From positions 744,001-808,000 of the forward strand of contig NZ_LOKW01000001.1 in assembly GCF_002211305.1 (NCBI RefSeq): a DNA stretch of 64,000 nucleotides. The letters run 5' to 3'. Position numbers and translations under genes: made by a program. Position 1 is the first letter of the stretch. Each line of letters starts with the position of its first letter. The notes beneath the pieces are model-generated. The model worked only from the letters and a program-made list of their open reading frames with translations. It was not told the origin of the DNA and searched no databases. Below, one piece after another: positions 49,320-58,114 of the stretch. The stretch is from Rhizobium sp. R634 (GTDB taxonomy: Bacteria > Pseudomonadota > Alphaproteobacteria > Rhizobiales > Rhizobiaceae).

Positions 49320-49364
49320 CTTAGTGTAAATCTTCAACTAAGTTAGTTGACATTTATCACTAAG
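49320..49364. promoter_or_regulatory. Nested palindrome between NrtR-like and SPFH genes (candidate operator)
   Basis: An outer pair CTTAGTG (49320-49326) and CACTAAG (49358-49364) encloses a perfect inner inverted repeat AACTAA-G-TTAGTT (49336-49348); all share the TTAGT half-site. It lies in the 127-base divergent region, 25 bases upstream of the regulator start. It is AT-rich against a GC-rich background, as expected for an operator/promoter. Confidence 0.6.
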
Positions 49365-49422
49365 TCATGTTTTCTCCATTCCGACACGAGCAGGGGCTCG
49401 CGCCGAGAACAGGGAAACGGTC

Positions 49423-50457
49423 ATGTTCGGACTGCGCTTCATCAAGACGGAACCTACGCAATACGTCATCCAATATCAGAACGGCAAGGCCGTCCGCGAA
49501 GGCGCCGGCCTGGCCTTCTGGCATTTCGCGCCGTCGAGTTCGCTGGTGCTGGTCCCGACCGCCAGCGTCAACGACCCCTTCATCTTTCCGCTGGTGACGT
49601 CGGACTTCCAGGAAGTGACCGTGCAGGGGCAGATCACATATCGCATCGCCGAGCCGCACCGCACGGCGGCACTTCTGAACTTCACGCTCGACCGCAAGGG
49701 CCGCTATGTCTCGGAGGATCCGCAGAAGCTTTCGACCCGGGTGATCGACCGCGTGCAGGTGGCGATGCGCGCCGAGGTGCAGATGCTGTCGCTGAAGGAG
49801 GTTCTTGCCTCGGGCGAGACGCTCGTCGCCGGCGTGGCGGAAGCGCTCAAGGTACACCCGACGATCGAAGCGCTCGGCCTCGAAATCCTCGGCCTGTCGC
49901 TGCTCGCCGTCATGCCGAAGGCCGAGACATCAAAGGCGCTGGAGGCCCACGCCCGCGAGGCTCTGCTCCGCCAGGCCGATGAGGCGATCTACAGCAGGCG
50001 CAATGCCGCGATCGAGCAGGAGCGGACGATCAAGGAAAACGAGATCGCCACAGAAATCACGCTGGAGAACAAGAGGCGCCAGGTGCGCGAGGCGCAAATG
50101 GAAGCCGAACGCGCCGTGCAGGAACGGCAGCTGCAGATCCGGCGGGAGGAGATGGCCGGCAAGATCGCGCTGGAGGAGCAGAACCGCGATCTGGTGACGC
50201 TTGCCGCGACCAACGCCAAGGCCGAGGCCGACGCCCAGGCCTATGCGCTGACGGCGATGATGAAATCCTTCGAGCAGGCCGATCCGAAAGTGCTGCAGGC
50301 GCTCGCCTCGGTCGGCATGAAGCCCGGCCAGCTGATGGCGCTCGCCTTCCGCGACCTTGCCGACAATGCAACGAAGATCGGCCAGCTCAACGTTTCGCCG
50401 GATCTCCTGCGCGAGATATTGCAGCCGCAGGAGGGCAAGGACCGTGCCGGCCTCTGA
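49423..50457 (+). CDS. SPFH/band 7-domain protein
   Basis: 344 residues. An SPFH domain at about residues 1-175 (MFGLRFIKTEPTQYVIQYQNGK; VTVQGQITYRIAEPHRTA; EALGLEILGLSLLAVMPKAET) is followed by a long Glu/Arg/Lys-rich coiled coil (about 175-285) and a helical C-terminus. No transmembrane helix is visible, unlike stomatin or flotillin, so it may be a cytoplasmic or peripheral scaffold. It overlaps the NAD-kinase-like gene by 14 bases, indicating translational coupling and probably joint function. Confidence 0.85.
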   Translation: MFGLRFIKTEPTQYVIQYQNGKAVREGAGLAFWHFAPSSSLVLVPTASVNDPFIFPLVTSDFQEVTVQGQITYRIAEPHRTAALLNFTLDRKGRYVSEDPQKLSTRVIDRVQVAMRAEVQMLSLKEVLASGETLVAGVAEALKVHPTIEALGLEILGLSLLAVMPKAETSKALEAHAREALLRQADEAIYSRRNAAIEQERTIKENEIATEITLENKRRQVREAQMEAERAVQERQLQIRREEMAGKIALEEQNRDLVTLAATNAKAEADAQAYALTAMMKSFEQADPKVLQALASVGMKPGQLMALAFRDLADNATKIGQLNVSPDLLREILQPQEGKDRAGL

Positions 50458-51382
50458 CGAACGCAAGATCATCCTGGTCGTCCGCCCGACCCGCCTCGAC
50501 GAACTCATCGCCCGGTTCAACACGGTGCAGCAGGCGCAGTTCTATGTCGAGCATCTCGGCGCCGATTTCAGCGACTACCTCGCCGAGAAGAAGCGCTACG
50601 AGACGGCGATCGCCGAGGTGGAGGCCAGCCTGCGCGCGGTCGCCCGCGTGCAGCGCCTCGACCGCCGCTACCTCCCGAACTTCGTCTTCGGCCCCGACGA
50701 TGTCGTCGTCGTGCTCGGCCAGGACGGGCTGGTCGCCAATACGCTGAAATATCTCGACGGCCAGCCGGTGCTCGGCGTCAACCCCGACCCAATGCGCTGG
50801 GACGGCCTGCTGCTTCCCTTCAACCCGAAGAGCCTGCCGAGGGTGATCGGCGAGGTGCTGAGGAACAAGCGGCCGATCAAGCGCGTCAGCATGGCCAAGG
50901 CGACGCTGAACACCGGCGCCGTCATCCACGCGGTCAACGACCTCTTCATCGGCCCGCAAAGCCACGTCTCGGCCCGTTATCTCCTGCAGGCCGAAGAGCG
51001 CGAGGAACGCCAGTCCTCCAGCGGCATCATCGTCTCGACAGGCATGGGCTCGACCGGCTGGCTGAAGAGCCTCTATTCCGGTTGGCTCGGAGCCGCGAGC
51101 GCCCTCGGCCTCGAACCCACCGAGCGGACGATCGACATGTCGTTTTCCTGGGACGCCGATTACCTCCGCTATTTCGTCCGCGAACCCTTCCCCAGCCGCA
51201 CCACCGGCACCACCATCGTCGCCGGCCTCGTATCCCAGGACCAGCCCCTGACCATCGTCTCCGAAATGCCGGAACACGGCGTGATCTTCAGCGACGGCAT
51301 CGAGGCCGATTTCCTGGAATTCAACGCCGGGACGCGGGCGGTGGTGACGCTGGCGGAGAGGCAGGGGTTGCTGGTGGTGTGA
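50444..51382 (+). CDS. NAD-kinase-like protein with altered GGDGT motif
   Basis: 312 residues from a GTG with GGAGGG upstream. The fold elements of ATP-NAD/diacylglycerol kinases are visible: FGPDDVVVVLGQDGLVANT (residues 83-101) aligns with the GGDGT region, VLGVNPDPMRWDGLLLPF follows, and SSGIIVSTGMGSTGWLKS matches the second NAD-binding loop. GGDGT reads GQDGL here, keeping the catalytic Asp. About 80 N-terminal residues are extra. It may be a divergent NAD kinase or an NAD-binding regulator. The neighbouring NrtR-like regulator supports a link to NAD(P). Confidence 0.75.
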   Translation: MPASDERKIILVVRPTRLDELIARFNTVQQAQFYVEHLGADFSDYLAEKKRYETAIAEVEASLRAVARVQRLDRRYLPNFVFGPDDVVVVLGQDGLVANTLKYLDGQPVLGVNPDPMRWDGLLLPFNPKSLPRVIGEVLRNKRPIKRVSMAKATLNTGAVIHAVNDLFIGPQSHVSARYLLQAEEREERQSSSGIIVSTGMGSTGWLKSLYSGWLGAASALGLEPTERTIDMSFSWDADYLRYFVREPFPSRTTGTTIVAGLVSQDQPLTIVSEMPEHGVIFSDGIEADFLEFNAGTRAVVTLAERQGLLVV

Positions 51383-52033
51383 GGGGGTGAGGTAACAGTT
51401 TGATTTTGTTTTCCTTGGCTGCGTTGCGGAAGTGATACCCATCTTTATTTCCGTTGCTTCTACTCGGTAGCTTTTGCTGAGCAGCGTCCCATATCGTGGC
51501 CGAGCCGCTGGTATCGCCTAGTGAGGGCAGCCGCGCGCCGAGTGCAGGGAGTGGAAGGAGGAGAGCCCGCGCTCAAGAAACCTTGAAATGGCCACCAACG
51601 CTCACAGCTCCAAAATGCCCGCAGCGCTCAAGAGAGCCTCATCCTGAGGCGCGGAAGCCGAAGGCTGGAGCCTCGAAGGGCGAGGCGGGTGCATCAAGAT
51701 TAGAAGGTGCAAGGAGCAATGTTGCGGCGCGTCCTTCGAGGCTTCGCCCTTACGGGCTGCGCGCCTCAGGATAAGGAGCGTCGGTGGATGCCGCCCCAAC
51801 GTCCAAGTGAGCCTTGAGATGGCCGTCGGCGCTCAAAGAGCGTCTGGAATAACCGCCACCGCTTAAAGGAATCTCAAGACTGCCGGGCAACGCTCAAGAA
51901 GCCTCATCCTCGTACGTTGCTGTTGCTGAGGTGCGGAAAGCCGTAGGCTGGAGCCTCGAAGGACGAGGCGGATGCGCCGAGGTAAAGCAGCGCGCCGTCA
52001 CGCCCAGGCAAGGCGCCTTTTGGATCAACGCAT
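51383..52033. repeat. Gene-free region with degenerate palindromic repeat units
   Basis: No gene is supported in these 651 bases. From about 51600 there are diverged copies of the unit CTCATCCTGAGGCGCG ... GGAGCCTCGAAGGACGAG with the inverted half CCTTCGAGGCTTCGCC ... GCGCCTCAGGAT (51606-51775 and about 51900-51970). Short phrases such as GCTCAAGAAGCCTCATCCT recur between them. The same family forms the tandem array at 54070-54830 and the unit at 63573-63790. Confidence 0.65.
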
Positions 52034-52477
52034 TCAGCTGCGAGGCGGCTGGTCATCTCCCGTAGCGGCCGGCGAAACCAATCCGCGCTGCGCGCGCTTC
52101 ATGCCGTCAGGAAGCTGGAACCAGTCATGCCTGAATTGTTCGTAGACGGAAACCAGGGGTGCAGGAAATGCCGGGTCTGCGAAGGCGCCGACGGCGACAA
52201 CGCAGAGATCCAGATTGAAATCGCCCTCCCAATATAATGAGGTTCCGCAGGTCGGGCAGAAGTGGAAGCGGACCTTGCGCCCATCCGCGCCGTCGCGCTC
52301 GAAGAGCTTCCGCTCTCCCTCGATCGTCACTTCGGCTTTCTCGAAGATCGCACCGCTTCCCGCCACGGCTCCCGTTCTGCGCTGGCAGTCGCGGCAGTGG
52401 CATAGGCTCACCATGAGCGGCTCACTTGCCGTCTTCGCGCGGAGCGATCCGCAGTGGCATTGCGCAAATCTTTCCAT
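52034..52477 (-). CDS. GFA/CENP-V-family zinc protein
   Basis: 147 residues from MERFAQCHCGSLRAKTASEP; 14 residues upstream in frame lack support. The cysteine pattern CHCGSL, CHCRDCQRRTG and CPTCGTSLYWEGD binds two zinc ions in the glutathione-dependent formaldehyde-activating enzyme (GFA) family. Most members have unknown substrates. It stands alone between repeat regions. Confidence 0.88.
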   Translation of the reverse strand: MERFAQCHCGSLRAKTASEPLMVSLCHCRDCQRRTGAVAGSGAIFEKAEVTIEGERKLFERDGADGRKVRFHFCPTCGTSLYWEGDFNLDLCVVAVGAFADPAFPAPLVSVYEQFRHDWFQLPDGMKRAQRGLVSPAATGDDQPPRS

Positions 52478-52616
52478 GTTCTCGCTCGCTGTTGGTCTTG
52501 CTCGATGTCTGGTGGGCATCCCATGAGAGATGTCGGAGCATAGCTTCTGGCGCTCAAGGGAGCCCGACCCTGAGGTGCTCGAAGGGGGCGGAGGCGCGGT
52601 GTTTTCGGGAGAGGAG

Positions 52617-52646
52617 AAGCCCGGCGCGGGAGAGGGCGCCGGGCTT
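52617..52646. other. Perfect 11-bp hairpin
   Basis: AAGCCCGGCGC (52617-52627) and GCGCCGGGCTT (52636-52646) with an eight-base purine loop. No T run follows on either strand. It lies in the 464-base gap 52478-52941, which otherwise holds only the first parS-like palindrome. Confidence 0.5.
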
Positions 52647-52827
52647 CGATAGTGACCGACAGCATGGGAGGAGGAGTGCTGTCTATCGGGCCAAAGCAGC
52701 TAGAAGGGGCAGCGCTTCGACTCGTCACGAGGTAGTGTCGCAATGCGGCGAATTCAAGCCGATGGCCATGTCAATATCGTACAGAGTGTTGCCGCCTGCG
52801 CGGCGCCGTGTCGGGGGGTGAGCGCGG

Positions 52828-52845
52828 CGTTGTCCGCGGACAACG
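52828..52845. promoter_or_regulatory. parS-like palindrome, copy A
   Basis: CGTTGTCCGCGGACAACG is a perfect 18-bp palindrome. Its 16-bp core GTTGTCCGCGGACAAC fits GTTNNNNGCNNNNAAC, which I recall as the partition-site consensus bound by RepB in repABC replicons. Two further identical cores follow at 53369 and 54024. Confidence 0.6.
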
Positions 52846-52941
52846 TGTCGAAATGTGCTTCCCGATCGGTCCGTGGATGTGCCTCAATTCAACAGCACTG
52901 CGTGAACGAGGCTCGTCACGCGGCCTTGTATCATCAGCCTA

Positions 52942-53118
52942 TTAAACCAGTACATCGGCTTCGGAACGCGAACCACTGGTTTCAATTTGCGTCGCTCCGG
53001 CCGCTTCAAGCCAATGCAGGATCGCATAGGCGTTGGAGGAGCATGTCGAAGTCGATACTGATGCCGCCTGGATTGCAGCACTCTTTCCAATGATGCCAAA
53101 CAGCGTGAACCCCCTCAC
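52942..53118 (-). CDS. Small hypothetical protein (58 residues)
   Basis: From a GTG preceded by TTGAGGAG it reads RGFTLFGIIGKSAAIQAASV, then SNAYAILHWLEAAGATQIE and SGSRSEADVLV. The sequence has an amphipathic, protein-like pattern and a good ribosome site, and the following stop is in the same small island. I do not recognise the family; it resembles small hypothetical proteins of rhizobial plasmids. It lies between parS-like copies A and B. Confidence 0.4.
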   Translation of the reverse strand: MRGFTLFGIIGKSAAIQAASVSTSTCSSNAYAILHWLEAAGATQIETSGSRSEADVLV

Positions 53119-53366
53119 TGTGTGCTCCTCAACGGTCAAATTTGAGTTTGGCGCCCATCTACGATCGAAATCTGAACAGAACCGAAATGCAGTAGAGGAT
53201 GGTATATGCGGCGACGGTTAGTCGTCAGGCCCATAGCTCATGATGATGCACCAGCGCCGATGGCTACGCGCATCTCGATTTGCTCCTCTCCAATCTGCTG
53301 TAGCCGCTCGATCAGCGCGGCGCGCCTCCATGAGCCGGCACCAAGCTGATCTTGAAAGCCATCGCT

Positions 53367-53386
53367 CCGTTGTCCGCGGACAACGG
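53367..53386. promoter_or_regulatory. parS-like palindrome, copy B
   Basis: CCGTTGTCCGCGGACAACGG is a perfect 20-bp palindrome with the same 16-bp core as copies A and C. It lies in the gene-poor gap 53119-53597, in which I see no other feature. Confidence 0.6.
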
Positions 53387-53597
53387 ACTGGGCGACTATG
53401 GCGGTTGAGGTTGGCGACCTACCCCTTCCAGTCGATCCATATCTTGAGGAGAATGCATCTGCAGGTTAATGTCTAAGCCTGGAGGCCCACACCAAACCTG
53501 CTGCCGGGTTGAAGGGCGTTAGGAATCTATCGACGGCCATGTTCACCACGGTCGAAGCGTAATCGGCAGACTTCGGCCAGGAACATTGGATCGTCCT

Positions 53598-53963
53598 ATG
53601 CTTCATCCATCGATGAGATTCTCGCCTTCGAACATCGCCGCTTTGAAGAAGGCTCTGCGCCGGCAATATCCTCACATCAAGTCCTCGCACCTCGACGAGG
53701 CCATCGCCGCATCCTTTGGCTTCAACTCATATGCCGCCATGCGTCCGACGCTGCATCAGCTCAGTGCCTATGCAAGGCTGGTCGTCGTGACTGACCATCT
53801 GCTGATGCTGCTTCGGCTGGAGGAGCTTGGAAATCGGAACATCCCCCGGGAAGCACTGCATCGCCTCCTCTGGAACATCGAGTTTCCCGATGGCCGATAC
53901 GACAGCGCAGTGGGAGAAATCATCCAGGCCCGCAGAAGGCCGGCAGCGGCCAACGCGGAATAG
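53598..53963 (+). CDS. Plasmid-type hypothetical protein
   Basis: 121 residues from MLHPSMRFSPSNIAALKKAL; a TTG 12 bases upstream is an alternative. ALKKALRRQYPHIKSSHLDEAIAASFGFNSYAAM resembles the short helical module (S-H-x-x-x-E-A-x-A-x-x-x-G-F) found at the start of glyoxalase-related and other plasmid-borne proteins. The remaining part is helical, without catalytic motifs. It is flanked by parS-like copies B and C. Confidence 0.65.
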   Translation: MLHPSMRFSPSNIAALKKALRRQYPHIKSSHLDEAIAASFGFNSYAAMRPTLHQLSAYARLVVVTDHLLMLLRLEELGNRNIPREALHRLLWNIEFPDGRYDSAVGEIIQARRRPAAANAE

Positions 53964-54021
53964 CTCTTCAGGGTGGGCGGCGGAAGCCTGCCGAACGGCC
54001 GATGAGACTGGCCGATGCCGG

Positions 54022-54041
54022 CCGTTGTCCGCGGACAACGG
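54022..54041. promoter_or_regulatory. parS-like palindrome, copy C
   Basis: CCGTTGTCCGCGGACAACGG, identical over 20 bases to copy B. It lies 655 bases from copy B, which is 539 to 540 bases from copy A, directly before the tandem repeat array. Confidence 0.6.
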
Positions 54042-54069
54042 TCAAGGTTTGCGCCGCCTGGCTGCGCCA

Positions 54070-54830
54070 ATAGCCACGCGGCGGTGGCCGGCCTCGTCCT
54101 TCGAGGCCCCTTGCGGGGCGCCTCAGGATGAGGCCGGAGAGAGGCTGCTGGGTCCATCAACGCCTGTGATTATCGGCGCGGCATCCGCCAGCGCCCATTG
54201 TTGTCGGCGCGGCATCCGCCAACCTCCCTCATCCTGAGGCGCGCAGGCCAAAGGCCGAAGCCTCGAAGGACGCGCTCCAGCCTTGCTTCTTGCTCCCGTT
54301 GCTGGCCGGTGGCCGACCTCGCCCTTCGAGGCGCCTGCGGGGCGCCTCAGGGAAAGGTCGCGGCGTCCTCCACCGCCCGCGATATTGGTGCGGCATCCGC
54401 CAACCTCCCTCATCCTGAGGCGCGTAGGCCAAAGGTCGAAGCCTCGAAGGACGCGCTCCAGCCTTGCTTCTTGCCCCGTTGCTGGCCGTGGCCGACCTCG
54501 CCCTTCGAGGCGCCTGCGGGGCGCCTCAGGGAGAGGTCGCGGCGTCCTCCAGCGCCCGCGATATTGGTGCGGCATCCGCCAACCTCCCTCATCCTGAGGC
54601 GCGTAGACCAAAGGCCGAAGCCTCGAAGGACGCGCTCCAGCCTTGCTTCTTGCTCCCGTTGCTGGCTGTGGCCGACCTCGTCCTTCGAGGCCCTGTGGGG
54701 CGTCTCAGGATGAGGTCGGGAGAGGTCGCGGCATGTCGGCAAGCATCATTGTCCTGCGCGGCATTCTCCGGCCTCCCCATCCTAGCACGAGTAGCCGATG
54801 GGGCGGAGCCTCGAAGGCGCGCTCCAGCCT
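54070..54830. repeat. Tandem array of about 180-bp palindromic units
   Basis: The phrase CCAACCTCCCTCATCCTGAG recurs at intervals of about 180 bases (ending near 54238, 54418 and 54598), each followed by CGAAGCCTCGAAGGACGCGC, CAGCCTTGCTTCTTGC and the inverted half CCTTCGAGGCGCCTGCGGGG. Three full units and partial ones at both ends are visible. The long open frames crossing it are by-products of the repeat. The unit is too long and too palindromic for CRISPR. Confidence 0.8.
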
Positions 54831-54966
54831 TGCTTCTTCGCCCCGGCGATGCGGCTCGAATTCCGCCCCGGATCGCGCTTGTCGAAGCGCTGCATGCCGG
54901 TTTTTAATCTCGGAAATTCGCGAAGTTGCCGCTTGCACGCTAGAGGTCGAAATATCGCCCATGCAG

Positions 54967-55004
54967 CAGTAACGAAACCAAAGTCCGATTTTGGTTCCGT
55001 ACTG
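54967..55004 (+). other. Imperfect inverted repeat upstream of the YihY/BrkB gene
   Basis: CAGTAACGAAACCAAA pairs with TTTGGTTCCGTACTG except for one extra base and one mismatch, with a seven-base loop. It lies about 170 bases before the next gene, at the edge of the repeat array. The rest of 54831-55176 shows no recognisable feature. Confidence 0.4.
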
Positions 55005-55176
55005 AAAATCTATCCCAACAAAATCAGATGCTTATAATCTGAAAAACTCTCGCGGGTCCGGCCTTCTCAGGGCGCTGAGGCCCCCTCCCCCGCAGCAAAT
55101 CTCTGCGAGAAAGCAATGGCTTGCATCCTTTAGCGGCGCCCGGCGTTATCCACGAAGCAAATCGGAGGATAGGGTA

Positions 55177-56256
55177 ATGGCTGATGCGCTCCAGCTCAAG
55201 AGGTTCTCCGTCGCCGCGACGGTGATGGCGGCGGCGATTGGTGCGTTTGTCGTGTTGCAGGCAAGGCAACGCGGGTCGCTGGCGCCGCCGGCGGCGAGCG
55301 GCTGGAGCGGTGACGATCATGGGCGCAGCGCGGCGACCCCCGGGGCCATCCCGATGAGCGGCCTTCGCGACGTGTTCTGGCGCGTCTTCCACGAAATCCT
55401 GCACGACCGCGTGACGCTGATTGCCGCCGGCGTGACCTTCTATCTGCTGCTGGCGATCTTCCCGGCGCTGGCGGCGCTCGTCTCGCTCTACGGGCTGGTT
55501 GCCGATCCCGTCACCATCTCCGAGCATCTGCGCGAACTCGCCATTCTCTTGCCGCCCGGCGCCTTCGATCTTCTCGCCGATCAGATCAAGGCGCTCGTCG
55601 AAAACCGCGAAAGCACGCTCGGCATCACCTTCTTCGTCGGTCTCGCCATCGCGCTCTGGAGCACGCACAACGGCACGCTCGCGATCTTCGACGCGATGAA
55701 CGTCGCCTATGAGGAGGATGAGAAGCGCAGCCTCGTGCGGCTGAACCTGATCGGCTTCTGTTTCACGCTATGCGCCATCTTCTTCGCCGTCCTCATGGTG
55801 GCGCTGGTCGGCGTCATGCCGGTCGTGCTCTCCTATCTCTGGCTCGACCAGTTCAAGGAGCAGATGGCCCTTCTCTTGAGATGGCCGCTGCTCCTGCTCG
55901 TGGTGGCGGCGGCCGTCATGCTGGTCTATCGCTTCGGGCCTAGCCGCGAGCCGGCGAGAGTGCGGTGGATGACCTGGGGTGCGGCTCTGACGGCGCTCGC
56001 CTGGGCCGCCATGTCGCTCGGCTTCTCCTTCTATCTCGAGCATTTCGCCAATTACAACGCGACCTACGGCGCGCTCGGCGCGCTGATCGGTTTCCTCATC
56101 TGGATCTGGCTTTCCGTTGTCATTCTCATCGTCGGCGCCGAACTCAACGCCGAGCTGGAGCATCAGACGGCGCGGGACACGACGACCGGCCATCCGCTGC
56201 CGATGGGCGCGCGCGGCGCCTATGTCGCCGATACTCTTGGCGAGACGGTAAGCTGA
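55177..56256 (+). CDS. YihY/virulence factor BrkB-family membrane protein
   Basis: 359 residues from an ATG with GGAGGATAGG upstream. One N-terminal helix, then about 60 linker residues, then the six-helix BrkB domain: VFHEILHDRVTLIAAGVTFYLLLAIFPALAAL, LWSTHNGTLAIFDAMNVAYEE and FYLEHFANYNATYGALGALIGFLIWIWLS are the conserved signatures. Function is not firmly known. The extra N-terminal helix is a common rhizobial form. Confidence 0.9.
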   Translation: MADALQLKRFSVAATVMAAAIGAFVVLQARQRGSLAPPAASGWSGDDHGRSAATPGAIPMSGLRDVFWRVFHEILHDRVTLIAAGVTFYLLLAIFPALAALVSLYGLVADPVTISEHLRELAILLPPGAFDLLADQIKALVENRESTLGITFFVGLAIALWSTHNGTLAIFDAMNVAYEEDEKRSLVRLNLIGFCFTLCAIFFAVLMVALVGVMPVVLSYLWLDQFKEQMALLLRWPLLLLVVAAAVMLVYRFGPSREPARVRWMTWGAALTALAWAAMSLGFSFYLEHFANYNATYGALGALIGFLIWIWLSVVILIVGAELNAELEHQTARDTTTGHPLPMGARGAYVADTLGETVS

Positions 56257-56327
56257 TGCGGTCTCGGTGACTGCTTCTCGAATTGATGTATCCTATCCCT
56301 CCGGCAGGTTCGACAGAGGAGACGATC

Positions 56328-57611
56328 ATGACCGCCCCGCATCCTTCCAAAACTCATATCGGCAATCACGCGCTGCATCCCGAAACGCAGATGCTGAACT
56401 ACGGCTACGATCCCGAACTCTCGGAAGGGGCGGTCAAGCCGCCGGTATTCCTGACCTCCACCTTCGTCTTCAATACCGCCGAGGACGGCAAGGATTTCTT
56501 CGACTATGTCTCGGGCCGACGAGAGCCGCCGGCCGGCAAGGGCGCCGGCCTCGTCTATTCGCGCTTCAACCATCCCAACAGCGAGATCGTCGAGGATCGC
56601 CTCGCCGTCTATGAGCGGACGGAAAGCGGCGCATTGTTTTCCTCAGGCATGGCGGCGATCGCCACGACCCTCTTCGCCTTCGTGCGGCCGGGCGATGCGA
56701 TCCTGCATTCGCAGCCGCTTTATGGCGGCACGGAAACCCTGCTGGCAAAGACCTTCCTCAATTTCGGCGTCGCCGCCGTCGGCTTTGCCGATGGCGTCAG
56801 CGAAAGCTCGGTGCAGAAGGCGGCGGAGGAGGCGATGACGAAAGGCCGCGTCTCCGTCATCCTGATCGAGACGCCGGCCAATCCGACCAACAGCCTGGTC
56901 GATGTGGCGATGATCCGCCGCGTCGCCGATGCGATCGGCGCGAAGCAGGGACATACGCCGATCGTCGTCTGCGACAACACCCTGCTCGGGCCGGTGTTCC
57001 AGCGGCCGATCGAGCATGGCGCGGATATCTCGCTCTATTCGCTGACCAAATATGTCGGCGGCCATTCCGATCTCATCGCCGGCGCCGTCCTCGGCCGCAA
57101 GGCGGTGATCAAGCAGGTCAAGGCGCTGCGCGGCGCGATCGGCACGCAGCTCGATCCGCATTCCTGCTGGATGCTCGGCCGGTCGCTCGAAACGCTGCAG
57201 CTACGCATGGAGCGGGCGAACAGCAATGCCCGCGCGGTCGCCGATTTCCTGCGCGATCACCCCAAGGTCGAGAAGGTGCATTACCTGCCCTATCACGATC
57301 CGGACTCGCCGTCCGGCCGCACCTTCGCCGCCCAATGCAGCGGCGCCGGCTCGACCTTCTCCTTCGATATCCGCGGCGGCCAGTCGGCCTCCTTCAAATT
57401 CCTGAATGCGCTGCAGGTCTTCAAGCTCGCCGTCAGCCTCGGCGGCACGGAGTCGCTCGCAAGCCATCCGGCCGCCATGACCCATTCCGGCGTGCCCGCC
57501 GAAATAAGAGAGCGGATCGGCGTGTTGGAATCGACCATCCGCCTGTCCATCGGCATCGAACATCCGGACGATCTGATCGCCGATCTGGAACTGGCGCTGC
57601 AGGCGGCCTGA
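56328..57611 (+). CDS. Cystathionine gamma-synthase-family PLP enzyme
   Basis: 427 residues from [20 protein letters not shown] with AGAGGAG upstream. PLP-binding motifs are intact: [19 protein letters not shown], the Asp in [15 protein letters not shown] and the Schiff-base Lys in [30 protein letters not shown] and [19 protein letters not shown] complete the Cys/Met metabolism family. Cystathionine gamma-synthase, methionine gamma-lyase or O-acetylhomoserine sulfhydrylase activity cannot be separated by eye. It is convergent with the cupin gene. Confidence 0.9.
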   Translation: MTAPHPSKTHIGNHALHPETQMLNYGYDPELSEGAVKPPVFLTSTFVFNTAEDGKDFFDYVSGRREPPAGKGAGLVYSRFNHPNSEIVEDRLAVYERTESGALFSSGMAAIATTLFAFVRPGDAILHSQPLYGGTETLLAKTFLNFGVAAVGFADGVSESSVQKAAEEAMTKGRVSVILIETPANPTNSLVDVAMIRRVADAIGAKQGHTPIVVCDNTLLGPVFQRPIEHGADISLYSLTKYVGGHSDLIAGAVLGRKAVIKQVKALRGAIGTQLDPHSCWMLGRSLETLQLRMERANSNARAVADFLRDHPKVEKVHYLPYHDPDSPSGRTFAAQCSGAGSTFSFDIRGGQSASFKFLNALQVFKLAVSLGGTESLASHPAAMTHSGVPAEIRERIGVLESTIRLSIGIEHPDDLIADLELALQAA

Positions 57612-57626
57612 GGCGGCGCAGGGAAA

Positions 57627-57651
57627 CGATGCCCGGCAGCGCCGGGCATCG
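57627..57651. terminator. Hairpin between convergent genes
   Basis: CGATGCCCGGC (57627-57637) and GCCGGGCATCG (57641-57651) form a perfect 11-bp stem with a three-base loop, between the stops of two convergent genes. On the minus strand it is followed by TTTCCC. It probably terminates both transcripts, although the T run is short. Confidence 0.6.
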
Positions 57652-57659
57652 CGGGGGGG

Positions 57660-58073
57660 TTACTTGTCGTCGATCGTCAGTTCTTTCTCTGTGGTGTCCA
57701 GCACGAAGACCGCCAGCAGTTTCGCCGGCTCGGTCTTGCTGGCATTGGCGCTGACGCTGTGGTGATCGCCGGGAAATTCGGAGAAGCTTTCTCCGGCCTT
57801 ATAGGTTTTCTCCGGGCCCTTGTTCACCGCGCTGCGGATCGCCCCTTCGAGAACGGTGGCATAGATGAAGGCTGAGTCTGGATGGGTATGGCCGGGCGAC
57901 ATGCCGCCGGGCGCATATTCCACCAGCACCGCCTTCATGCTTTTGCCGGGAACATTGGGAAGCTTCTGGTCGTAAACGACGGTGACTTTCGCTCTGTTGT
58001 CGCCGGCGTGCGCTTGCGTGCCGGCGGCCAGGGTAAGGGCGAATGCCGTTGCCGAGATGATCTTTCCGAGCAT
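57660..58073 (-). CDS. Secreted cupin-domain protein
   Basis: 137 residues from MLGKIISATAFALTLAAGTQA with TGAGGAG upstream; signal peptide cleavage near AHAGDN. The cupin_2 motif (YAPGGMSPGHTHPDSAFIYATVLEGAIRSAV; KAGESFSEFPGDHHSV) has the usual His metal ligands. It is probably cotranscribed with the NmrA-type gene 41 bases upstream. No substrate is known. Confidence 0.88.
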   Translation of the reverse strand: MLGKIISATAFALTLAAGTQAHAGDNRAKVTVVYDQKLPNVPGKSMKAVLVEYAPGGMSPGHTHPDSAFIYATVLEGAIRSAVNKGPEKTYKAGESFSEFPGDHHSVSANASKTEPAKLLAVFVLDTTEKELTIDDK

Positions 58074-58114
58074 GTCTGGTCTCCTCAGTTGATGGGACAA
58101 GTGCCGCTTTGCGA

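Noticed and set aside
52743..53093. A 116-codon plus-strand protein
   Set aside because: It runs through parS-like copy A and opposite a better small frame with a ribosome site; no protein-like pattern.
54198..54713. Open frames of 100-170 codons in the repeat array
   Set aside because: They repeat with the 180-bp unit, lack ribosome sites and occur equally on both strands.
54070..54830. CRISPR array
   Set aside because: Unit length of about 180 bases, no unique spacers, strong internal palindromes and no cas genes.
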